A stretch of 5,857 nucleotides of DNA, from assembly GCA_904398675.1 (NCBI GenBank), contig CAJFPI010000101.1, positions 1 to 5,857 of the forward strand, in the 5' to 3' direction. The translations under genes and the position numbers were made by a program. The stretch is from an uncultured Oscillospiraceae bacterium. GTDB lineage: Bacteria; Bacillota; Clostridia; Oscillospirales; Oscillospiraceae. The notes beneath the pieces were generated by a model, which was not told the DNA's origin, did not search any database, and saw only the letters and a program-made list of their open reading frames with translations. Below, in pieces: positions 1 through 5,857 of the stretch; within the stretch, counting starts at the first letter, position 1; the number at the start of each line of letters is the position of its first letter.

Positions 1-296
1 GTCACAATCATTATACCGGAAGACGCTTTTACGGGCGATACAGGAATCGTCAGCTCTTCGTCAGGTTTCTGTAAAGTTTCCTTCCGCCTCTCACAGTCAG
101 GCACCTCTGCTGCAGGCATAGCATGGGCCTTGGCCAGTCCGCCGCCCCACGCAACTGGGATTTCTCTGGCGCTTATCCACAAAAATGTTGCAAAAAGCGG
201 CAAGTGGAAGTAAACTAGTACTATACTCCAAAGTCGGAATCGCTCCGGATCTTCGATGCAGGGCTTTTGGAAGGCATGACAAACGGCTGGAAACAT
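1..296 (-). CDS. possible leftward hypothetical membrane or exported protein, partial at left edge
   Basis: A leftward reading frame stays open from an ATG at 296-294 to the window edge (98 codons, no stop). Its N-terminal part has a basic stretch (ERFR) followed by a run of about 22 hydrophobic residues (LWSIVLVYFHLPLFATFLWI), then SARE and a polar, proline- and glutamate-rich region. This resembles a signal anchor or signal peptide in front of an extracellular domain. Against it: there is no Shine-Dalgarno sequence before the ATG, third codon positions are only about half G/C whereas the confident genes are clearly richer, and the 5' end lies inside a structured, promoter-containing region. 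I do not recognise the protein. The true start could be further downstream, for example the ATG in frame near position 137. It may be a chance frame; only the sequence left of the window can decide. Confidence 0.27.
   Translation of the reverse strand, partial: MFPAVCHAFQKPCIEDPERFRLWSIVLVYFHLPLFATFLWISAREIPVAWGGGLAKAHAMPAAEVPDCERRKETLQKPDEELTIPVSPVKASSGIMIV
173..181 (+). promoter_or_regulatory. perfect DnaA-box sequence
   Basis: TTATCCACA matches the consensus DnaA box exactly. A given 9-mer is expected on either strand only about 0.04 times in a window this size. However, I see no second box nearby and no AT-rich unwinding element or replication gene, so this is not an origin. It could be a lone DnaA regulatory site upstream of the transcription unit, or chance. 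Confidence 0.35.
188..216 (+). promoter_or_regulatory. candidate promoter for the structured leader
   Basis: TTGCAA (188-193) and TAAACT (211-216) are separated by exactly 17 bases. Each matches the sigma-70/sigma-A hexamer consensus at four of six positions. A second possible -10, TATACT (222-227), lies just downstream but lacks a good -35. Initiation from the first pair would be expected around 222-224, directly at the base of the structured stretch that ends in the terminator at 359-393. This is a weak match, made more credible by its position. Confidence 0.3.
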
Positions 297-393
297 ACTG
301 GTATCAGATCGGGCGCCCCGGCATCATCGTATGCCGTTTGTCTGTCCATGATCCGCACACGCCCCTCCCTGCTGCGCAGCCCCGGGCGTTTTT
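222..393 (+). ncRNA. candidate structured leader RNA or small RNA ending in a terminator
   Basis: About 170 bases without a credible gene can fold into consecutive hairpins. Stem A pairs TCCAAAGTC (227-235) with 262-271, with one bulge. Stem B is a perfect 10-bp inverted repeat, GACAAACGGC (278-287) with GCCGTTTGTC (333-342). It extends outward past one bulged base (GGCA 273-276 with TGTC 343-346, one G-U pair) and inward via ATAC (295-298) with GTAT (329-332). A small apical hairpin, GATCGGG (307-313) with CCCG and ATC (317-325), closes it. The block runs into the terminator at 359-393. This layout fits a riboswitch or attenuator leader, or a separate small RNA. I compared the visible sequence by eye with c-di-GMP-I, SAM, TPP, lysine, glycine and cobalamin aptamer cores, tmRNA and SRP RNA, and found no match. 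Folding was done by hand, with no covariation evidence. The long inverted repeat could instead be a DNA operator. Confidence 0.35.
359..393 (+). terminator. Rho-independent terminator
   Basis: ACGCCC (359-364) pairs perfectly with GGGCGT (384-389) and is followed by a T run (389-393) and then ATTT. The loop contains the palindrome GCTGCGCAGC (371-380), which can form a small inner hairpin. The T tract is only on the right side, so it acts on rightward transcription. There is no convincing rightward gene before it, so it most likely ends the structured leader. It would then serve either as a conditional switch before the 531 gene or as the end of a free small RNA. Confidence 0.6.
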
Positions 394-403
394 ATTTCAC
401 GAT

Positions 404-417
404 TATACTGACATAAT
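404..417 (+). promoter_or_regulatory. candidate extended -10 promoter for the GGDEF-EAL/CheB-CheR operon
   Basis: CATAAT (412-417) matches the -10 hexamer at five of six positions and is preceded by TG at 409-410, giving an extended -10 (TGaCATAAT). An overlapping TATACT lies at 404-409. The -35 region 17 bases upstream (TTTTTA, 389-394) is poor and overlaps the terminator T tract. A start near 424 would leave a leader of about 107 bases before the ATG at 531. If real, the operon can be transcribed independently of read-through from the upstream structured RNA. Confidence 0.4.
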
Positions 418-518
418 TTGTATTTTGTAGCGGTTCCAACCATTGCAGTTCCCGCGGAGCCACCGGATTGGCATACAACTCCGCAGGCCCGGCAGCGCGG
501 CCAGATCGACGAAGAAGT

Positions 519-523
519 GAGGA
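519..523 (+). promoter_or_regulatory. ribosome binding site deciding the ATG at 531
   Basis: GAGGA lies seven bases before ATG 531, an ideal spacing. The reading frame is open further up to a TTG at 468, which has only GGAG (456-459) in front of it. The extra 21 residues would be a Pro/Ala/Arg-rich stretch outside any domain, so ATG 531 is preferred. Confidence 0.75.
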
Positions 524-530
524 AGCGCCT

Positions 531-3500
531 ATGAGAGGGAAAAACTTGGGAACATCGGATAAAGCCCCCAGCCAGGATCTTCTTCTGGAGGATCTGCAGC
601 GGCGTGCGTCCAGAGACGCGCTTTCAGGGCTTCTGAACCGGGCGACCATGGAGCAGTCCATCCAGGAGCGCCTGCAGGCAATGACACCGGAAGAGACCTG
701 CGCGCTGTTCATTGTGGATTTGGACAACTTCAAGCAGATCAACGACACGCTGGGCCACCGGGCAGGCGACCAGGCCATCCGGCAGGCAGGGCGGATCCTC
801 TCCGGCCTTTCCCGGGCAAGCGATATTGTAGGACGCCTGGGCGGGGACGAGTTTGCGGTTTTCCTGTGCGGCCAGCTGACCGAGGAGCTGATCCGCACAA
901 AGGCCGCCATGATCTGTGACAAGCTGCATCTGGTTCTGGGCGATCAGAAGATCGTCAATGTAACAGCCAGTGTAGGCGTCCACTTTGCGGGACATGGACA
1001 GGAATTTGACAGCCTGTATCAGTCAGCGGATCTGGCCCTCTATAAGGCAAAGAAGGCCGGCAAGCACCAATATTGTCTGAAAAGCCAGGGAAAGTATCAG
1101 AAGGCGCAGGATGTCCGCCCTGTCAATGCCCTTACGCTCAGCGGCCTGCTGGAAAATATCGACAGCGGCGTGGCGCTGCTGGAGATGGGAGATGCCCCAC
1201 GTTTGATTTACGTCAGCCCCAGCTTTTGCCGGATCATCGGCGGCGAACCGGGCACTTATCCACTCCCCAAACCGCTGACGGATCTCATTCACCCGGACGA
1301 CTATAACTCTCTGATCAAATCCCTGCGGGAAGGACTGCGGCAGGGGGCGGTGGTAAAGCACACCCACCGCGTCTCAGCGGGGGATGGAAAAGGCTGGCTC
1401 TGGTGGCATGTCCGGGCCGCTCAGATCGATTATGACAGCGGCTCCCCGGTCATGCTGGTCACAACCACAGACATCTCCCAGTTCAAGGAAACCCAGCTGC
1501 GTCAGGAGGAACAGATCCAGCGGCTTCAGACGGCCTTTGAGCAGACGGCCACGCAGCTCTGGGAGGTGGATGTCTCCCGCAAGGTATTTCGGCGATACCA
1601 GCAGGACGGGAAGGAAGATCCCCTCGGCGACGGCTCCCGCCTTTTCCCGGATGATCTGATCGAGGGGGGCTGGATCCATCCCAATTCCGTGGCCCAGTTT
1701 CAGGTGTTTGCGCAGGAACTGCTGGGCGGATGCGTTCAGGGTTTCGGCAATTTCGCCGTCCGCCGCCGGAATACCGGCTGTTTCAGCTGGGTCTCGATCT
1801 CCTATCGGATGCTGTTCGATGATGTGGGCCGGGCTGTGCGGGCCGTGGGCGTGCTGGAGGACTTGCCCCAGGCCTTCACCGGGGCAGGGGGCTGGTGCCC
1901 GGATCAGCAGCAGCTTCCGGAATGCCTGATGGCGGATCTCATGATGCGGATGAGGGCCAACCTGGATCTGGATCAGATCGAGGCACTGTGGCTGGAGGGG
2001 GCCGATCTCAGCGGGCAGGTGCAGGATACTCCCTGTTCCGAGGCCCTGCGGGCCGAAAAGCAGAACATCTTTTGTAAGGGAGAGCAGCAGGATTTCCTGG
2101 ACAATTTTGACCGGGACAGGCTGCTGCAGCTCTACCATGCGGGACAGCGCTGGCTCTGTGCGGAATACCGGCGGGCCGACCGGGGCGGCAGTATCCGCTG
2201 GATCCGCCATATTCTCTACTTGGCTGAGGAGCCTGTGTCCCAACATGTCTACCTCTTCGTCTACCTGATCCGGCTGGATTCCGCCCGGCACTTCGACCAG
2301 GTGATCCGCAGCGGTGCCCGGCGGGATCCGGTCAGCCGGCTGTTCAGGCGGGATACCGTGCAGCAGATGGCGGAAATCCTGTTTTCCCACCGGAAAAACG
2401 GCAATCGCGCCGTGGCGGTTCTTCAGATCAGCGGCCTGGAAAAACAGCTTCCTGCCGCAGGTGCCGACCGGACACGCTACAGCATCGCCGCAGGCCTGTC
2501 CCTGGTGCTGGGCGGAAGCTGTCTCCTAGGACAGTACACCCCCAACCAGATAATCGCCGTATTCCCCGACGTGGTGGAAAAGGAGGCGCTGCGCCGCCGT
2601 CTGGAGGAGGCGGTCGCCGCGCTGCGCCGGATGCTGTCCCCCGACCCGGCCTACAACGGCCTCCGCTTTATCATCGGCATTGACCTGATGCCTGCGGCGA
2701 CTGCGAATTACCCCTCCATGCTGGCACAGGCCTCCCGGGTATGCGCCTTCTGGTGGAGTGCCGCAACGGACACGGTTGCCTTTGCACAGGAGCGGGAGGA
2801 CTGGAACTGGACTCAGCTGCAGTCCGATGCCGGCGAGGACCGGATCTCCGTCCACACCTCGGAGATGGACCGTCCGCTGTCGGAGCGGGAAAAGGATGTG
2901 GCCCTGGACTGCGTGTCTGCCATGCTGACGGCAAAAACGCTGGACGCCTCCCTCATGGGCGTGCTGCAGACCATCGGTGCCTATTACCGGGCCGACCGGG
3001 TCTACACCCTGATGCTGGTAGAGAACCGCCATGCGGTCATCATGACCTTCGAGTGGACGGGCGGCGGGAAGCGCAGCATCCAGCAGGTGGTCTCCGGCAT
3101 GCAGCTGGAACGGTTCCCCCTGCTGAGGCAGTGCATGGATAAACGGGCGCCCCTCTTCCTCACGCGGACGCTCCCTGTTGAGCCCGGTACGGAGGGAGCG
3201 CGGGAGCGGCCCTGGCATTTTACCGTCTTTCCGCTGATCCGGGATCCACAGCAGGAGGTGCTGGGATTCCTGTGCATTGAAAATGCGCGAAAGCATCCGG
3301 CGGACGCGGCGCTGTTCAGTACGCTGATCCCCTTCATGCTGCAGCAGCGGGAGCGGTTCAGCGGAGAGGAGCGGCCGTCCGCAGCCACTGAGCGGCTGAT
3401 GGGGCTCCCGGATATGCGTGCCTATATGGAGACCCTCTATGTCCTTAACTCGGAGCACTACAGCTCCATGGGCGCGGTCTCCCTGGATATTCCGGGCCTC

Positions 3501-4646
3501 TCTGCCGTCAAAAGCCGGCACGGCTTTGAGTATGGGAGCCGGATGCTCTGGTATATTTCCAAAACATTGGCGGAGCTTTTCGGCCCGACGCTGCTGTTTC
3601 GCACACGGGAGGCGGAATTTGTCGTCTTCTACCCCAACACCACCCGCGAGGTATTTCTGGGCCGGTGCGGCCGTCTGCGGTCTATCCTTCAGCGCCGTTA
3701 TCCCAAGCAGGTACGTATTGGACGCGCCTGGGCGGACGGTGTCTTTACCGGGCAGCGTCTGACCCTGGAGGCCAAAAAAGCCATGCGCGCGGAACACGCC
3801 GAGCTCACGGCTGAGATCCCGCCCCTGGCTGCTGAAGCGGAGAACCCCTCCACCGTGGACGAGGCAATGCACGATGGCCGATTTACCGTCTACTTCCAAC
3901 CCCAGTTCGACATCCGAACCGGCGCACTTTCCGGTGCGGAGGCCCTGGTGCGCGGGATTGGTGAGGACGGAACGCTCATTCCGCCCGCCCAGTTCATTGA
4001 ATATCTGGAGGAGTCCGGCGTGATCCGGGTGCTGGATCTCTTCGTCCTGGAGCAGAGCCTTGCGCAGGCAGAGCAGTGGCGTGCCGCCGGCCTGGGCACT
4101 GTCCCGGTAGCTGTGAACCTCTCCCGGATGACATTGGTACACCCCTCTACGCTGGCGTCTGTGCTGGCGATCCAGAGCCGCTATCCGGCTCTTCCCGCGT
4201 CGGCGCTGGAACTGGAAATCACAGAACGGGGCGGCGGGATCGAAACATCCGAGTTCCGGGCGATCGTGGAGCGGTTCCACGCCTGCGGCCTGCGTCTGAG
4301 CCTGGACGATTTCGGGTCACAGTACGCCAATCTGCCGCTCTTCACCAATGTGAAGTTTGACACCATCAAGATCGACCGCAGCCTCATTGCAGACGTGGCA
4401 GAAAACCCCATCGGGCAGACTCTGGTTCAGGATATTGTTCAGATCTGCAGCACGCATCATATGAACTGTGTGGCAGAGGGCGTGGAGACCCAGGGACAGC
4501 TGGATACCCTGCGGAAGATAGGCTGTCCCTATGCCCAGGGCTACTATTACGATCAGCCTCTGCCGGCAGGCGTATTTGAAGAAAGATATCTTCGCAACAG
4601 GGTACCCGCAGAGCAGAAGGGCGAAAACGAGGAGGAGCGGAAATGA
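531..4646 (+). CDS. multisensor diguanylate cyclase/phosphodiesterase (GGDEF-PAS3-GGDEF*-GAF-GGDEF*-EAL)
   Basis: This is a 1371-residue soluble protein with no membrane segment or signal peptide, predicted to make and hydrolyse cyclic di-GMP. Domains by eye: GGDEF at about 20-185, with metal site DLDNFKQIND (63-72), GGDEF at 104-108, RxxD inhibitory site R95-D98 and the ALYKAKKAGK end. PAS at about 203-318 (IHPDD, TTTDIS). PAS-like domains at about 335-445 and 480-590 (GSIRWIRH). Degenerate GGDEF fold at about 598-750, with PNQII (671-675) replacing the signature. GAF at about 785-945. Degenerate GGDEF at about 955-1090, with REAEF (1026-1030). EAL at about 1105-1352. The EAL catalytic set looks complete: E1137 (EALVR), N1196, E1229, E1232, D1259-D1260, K1280, E1316, E1319 and Q1336. 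Which activity dominates cannot be read from sequence. The weakest calls are the second and third PAS domains. The Glu-rich tail encodes the ribosome binding site of the next gene. Confidence 0.96.
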   Translation: MRGKNLGTSDKAPSQDLLLEDLQRRASRDALSGLLNRATMEQSIQERLQAMTPEETCALFIVDLDNFKQINDTLGHRAGDQAIRQAGRILSGLSRASDIVGRLGGDEFAVFLCGQLTEELIRTKAAMICDKLHLVLGDQKIVNVTASVGVHFAGHGQEFDSLYQSADLALYKAKKAGKHQYCLKSQGKYQKAQDVRPVNALTLSGLLENIDSGVALLEMGDAPRLIYVSPSFCRIIGGEPGTYPLPKPLTDLIHPDDYNSLIKSLREGLRQGAVVKHTHRVSAGDGKGWLWWHVRAAQIDYDSGSPVMLVTTTDISQFKETQLRQEEQIQRLQTAFEQTATQLWEVDVSRKVFRRYQQDGKEDPLGDGSRLFPDDLIEGGWIHPNSVAQFQVFAQELLGGCVQGFGNFAVRRRNTGCFSWVSISYRMLFDDVGRAVRAVGVLEDLPQAFTGAGGWCPDQQQLPECLMADLMMRMRANLDLDQIEALWLEGADLSGQVQDTPCSEALRAEKQNIFCKGEQQDFLDNFDRDRLLQLYHAGQRWLCAEYRRADRGGSIRWIRHILYLAEEPVSQHVYLFVYLIRLDSARHFDQVIRSGARRDPVSRLFRRDTVQQMAEILFSHRKNGNRAVAVLQISGLEKQLPAAGADRTRYSIAAGLSLVLGGSCLLGQYTPNQIIAVFPDVVEKEALRRRLEEAVAALRRMLSPDPAYNGLRFIIGIDLMPAATANYPSMLAQASRVCAFWWSAATDTVAFAQEREDWNWTQLQSDAGEDRISVHTSEMDRPLSEREKDVALDCVSAMLTAKTLDASLMGVLQTIGAYYRADRVYTLMLVENRHAVIMTFEWTGGGKRSIQQVVSGMQLERFPLLRQCMDKRAPLFLTRTLPVEPGTEGARERPWHFTVFPLIRDPQQEVLGFLCIENARKHPADAALFSTLIPFMLQQRERFSGEERPSAATERLMGLPDMRAYMETLYVLNSEHYSSMGAVSLDIPGLSAVKSRHGFEYGSRMLWYISKTLAELFGPTLLFRTREAEFVVFYPNTTREVFLGRCGRLRSILQRRYPKQVRIGRAWADGVFTGQRLTLEAKKAMRAEHAELTAEIPPLAAEAENPSTVDEAMHDGRFTVYFQPQFDIRTGALSGAEALVRGIGEDGTLIPPAQFIEYLEESGVIRVLDLFVLEQSLAQAEQWRAAGLGTVPVAVNLSRMTLVHPSTLASVLAIQSRYPALPASALELEITERGGGIETSEFRAIVERFHACGLRLSLDDFGSQYANLPLFTNVKFDTIKIDRSLIADVAENPIGQTLVQDIVQICSTHHMNCVAEGVETQGQLDTLRKIGCPYAQGYYYDQPLPAGVFEERYLRNRVPAEQKGENEEERK
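4630..4635 (+). promoter_or_regulatory. Shine-Dalgarno site inside the upstream coding sequence
   Basis: A perfect AGGAGG lies seven bases before the ATG at 4643, within the last codons of the GGDEF-EAL gene (the Glu-Glu-Glu-Arg tail). Together with the ATGA stop/start overlap at 4643-4646 it fixes the start of the CheB-CheR gene and points to translational coupling. Confidence 0.9.
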
Positions 4647-5857
4647 GCAACACCGGCAAGAATCTGGAAAAGCCAGCGGGCATGAATCCCACACCGGCGC
4701 CCCTGGTCATTGGCATCGGCGCATCCGCCGGCGGCCTGGAGGCGCTGCAGCAGTTCTTCAGCTGTATGCCGCCCAACAGCGGGCTGAGCTTTGTGGTGGT
4801 ACAGCATCTGTCCCCGGACTATAAGAGCCTGATGGCCGACATCCTGAGCAAGCACACCGAGATGCCGGTCTATCAGGCAGAGAACAACATGGTTGTGGAA
4901 CCGGACAACGTCTACCTGATCCCGCCCAAGAAGTTCATGACCATCAAGGGCGGCAAGCTGGAGCTGACGGACTACGCGCCGGTGACCCTGAACCACCCCA
5001 TTGACATCTTCTTCTCCTCCCTGGCGGAGGACAAAAAGGAGCACTCCATCGCAGTGGTTCTCTCCGGCACCGGCACCGACGGCACCAACGGCGTCAAGTT
5101 CGTAAAGGAACACGGCGGTCTGGTCATCGCCCAGGCCCCGGAGAGCGCCAAGTTCGACGGGATGCCCAAGAGCGTCATCAGTACGGGTCTGGCGGACTTT
5201 GTCCTCTCCCCGGAGGAGATCGCCGAGGAAATTTTGAATTTTTCCAACACACCAACCCTGTTGCGCCCGCTGCGGAGCGACAGCCTTCTGTCCGAAGAGG
5301 AATCCCCCTTCTCCGAGGAGGAGACCCTGTCTCACATCTACACCATTCTGAAAAACGCCAGCGGTATCGACTTTACATACTATAAGCGCTCTACCATCCT
5401 CCGGCGCATTGAGCGGCGGATGCTGGTCACCCACACGCCCAGTCTGACGGAGTTTGCCCATCTGCTGGGGGACAACGCTGAAGAGGTTCAGATTCTGGCC
5501 AAGGAGATTCTGATCGGGGTGACCAACTTCTTCCGGGAGCCGGCGTTTTTTGAAAAGCTCAAGTACAACGCCATCTACAAGATCGTGGAGCGGGCCAAGG
5601 AGGAAGAACCCATCCGCGTCTGGTCCGCCGGCTGCTCCACCGGAGAGGAGGCCTACTCCATCGCCATCCTGTTCCAGGAGGTCATGGAGGAGCTGAACGT
5701 CAAGCGGGATGTGAAGATCTTCGCCACGGATGTGGACAGCCGGGCCATCGAGCAGGCAGGCAAGGGGGGCTTTTCGGAAAATATTATCGACGATGTCACC
5801 CCCACCCGTCTGGCCAAGTATTTCCTGAAGGTGGGCGACCAGTACCAGATTTCCAAA
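4643..5857 (+). CDS. CheB-CheR hybrid: protein-glutamate methylesterase/methyltransferase, 3' partial
   Basis: The first 405 codons are present and the frame is open at the right edge. Residues about 20-200 are a CheB methylesterase domain with the Ser-His-Asp triad: S28 in GIGASAGG, H55 in VVQHLSP and D146 in SGTGTDGTNG. An acidic linker follows (about 214-230, LLSEEES...SEEE). A CheR methyltransferase starts with its helical N-terminal domain (about 228-285, YKRSTILRRIERRM), then TNFFREP (294-300), the SAM-binding motif SAGCSTGEEAYS (328-339) and ATDVD (361-365). CheB normally removes methyl esters (or deamidates Gln) and CheR adds methyl groups from SAM to chemoreceptor glutamates. Unlike stand-alone CheB, there is no N-terminal receiver domain, so control by CheA phosphorylation is not expected. 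Fusions of this kind usually continue past CheR into coiled-coil and PAS or kinase modules, which would lie outside the window. The start overlaps the preceding stop. An in-frame ATG at codon 14 is a less likely start. The target receptor is not in the window. Confidence 0.95.
   Translation, partial: MSNTGKNLEKPAGMNPTPAPLVIGIGASAGGLEALQQFFSCMPPNSGLSFVVVQHLSPDYKSLMADILSKHTEMPVYQAENNMVVEPDNVYLIPPKKFMTIKGGKLELTDYAPVTLNHPIDIFFSSLAEDKKEHSIAVVLSGTGTDGTNGVKFVKEHGGLVIAQAPESAKFDGMPKSVISTGLADFVLSPEEIAEEILNFSNTPTLLRPLRSDSLLSEEESPFSEEETLSHIYTILKNASGIDFTYYKRSTILRRIERRMLVTHTPSLTEFAHLLGDNAEEVQILAKEILIGVTNFFREPAFFEKLKYNAIYKIVERAKEEEPIRVWSAGCSTGEEAYSIAILFQEVMEELNVKRDVKIFATDVDSRAIEQAGKGGFSENIIDDVTPTRLAKYFLKVGDQYQISK

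Noticed and set aside
273..300. Possible c-di-GMP-I (GEMM) riboswitch because of a GACAAAC / GGAAAC resemblance
   Set aside because: The conserved GCAAAGCC segment and the 3' receptor stem of that class are missing, so the resemblance is superficial.
185..430. 81-codon open frame on the plus strand
   Set aside because: No ribosome binding site, crosses the terminator hairpin and T tract, and the sequence has no recognisable protein features.
454..484. Inverted repeat GCGGAG / CTCCGC before the first gene
   Set aside because: Six base pairs with a 19-base loop and no T tract or operator context; easily expected by chance in GC-rich sequence.
468..530. Upstream TTG start adding 21 residues to the GGDEF-EAL protein
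   Set aside because: The ATG at 531 has a better-placed and stronger ribosome binding site, and the extension is a disordered Ala/Pro/Arg-rich stretch outside any domain. GGAG eight bases before the TTG keeps it as a minor possibility.
1..530. tRNA, CRISPR array, insertion sequence or attachment site in the noncoding region
   Set aside because: No tRNA T-arm or acceptor pattern, no regularly spaced direct repeats, and no transposase fragment or terminal repeats seen.
1374..2390. 338-codon open frame on the minus strand
   Set aside because: Antisense shadow of the PAS region; Pro/Gly/His/Gln-rich low-information protein without motifs.
2526..4280. 584-codon open frame on the minus strand
   Set aside because: It lies entirely antisense to the GAF, degenerate GGDEF and EAL coding region, shows no recognisable domain, and is what high G/C at third codon positions produces on the opposite strand.
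4553..5461. 302-codon open frame on the minus strand
   Set aside because: Antisense across the ATGA junction and the CheB domain, whose motifs on the plus strand are unambiguous.

Overview
The window looks like part of a GC-rich, low-transfer-signal chromosome of an anaerobic Clostridia-type Firmicute (gut Oscillospiraceae/Lachnospiraceae are my best guess). The evidence is strong AGGAGG-like ribosome binding sites, coding sequence with G/C-rich third positions, and a very large soluble PAS/GAF/GGDEF/EAL protein of the style common in those bacteria. The taxonomic guess is inference only; there is no marker gene here.

Layout: (1) Bases 1-530 hold no confident gene. They contain a leftward reading frame that stays open to the left edge and encodes a hydrophobic segment, a perfect DnaA-box sequence (173-181), a strongly structured stretch (about 222-358) running into a Rho-independent-type terminator (359-393), and an AT-rich promoter-like region (404-417) ahead of the first gene. 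(2) Bases 531-4646 encode one 1371-residue cytoplasmic c-di-GMP protein. Its order is an intact GGDEF domain (with product-inhibition I-site), three PAS-type sensor domains, a degenerate GGDEF, a GAF domain, a second degenerate GGDEF, and an intact EAL phosphodiesterase domain. (3) Bases 4643-5857 encode the first 405 residues of a CheB-CheR fusion (methylesterase plus methyltransferase), cut by the right edge. Its ATG overlaps the stop codon of the first gene (ATGA), so the two are almost certainly translated from one mRNA.

Working together: the first protein could both make and degrade c-di-GMP under control of several ligand- or redox-sensing modules. The second carries opposing protein-carboxyl methylation and demethylation activities without a receiver domain. 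The coupling suggests a two-gene signalling operon joining second-messenger turnover to reversible methylation, but the methylated target is not in the window. The most interesting undescribed element is the structured RNA-plus-terminator block upstream, which I could not match to a known riboswitch or small RNA.
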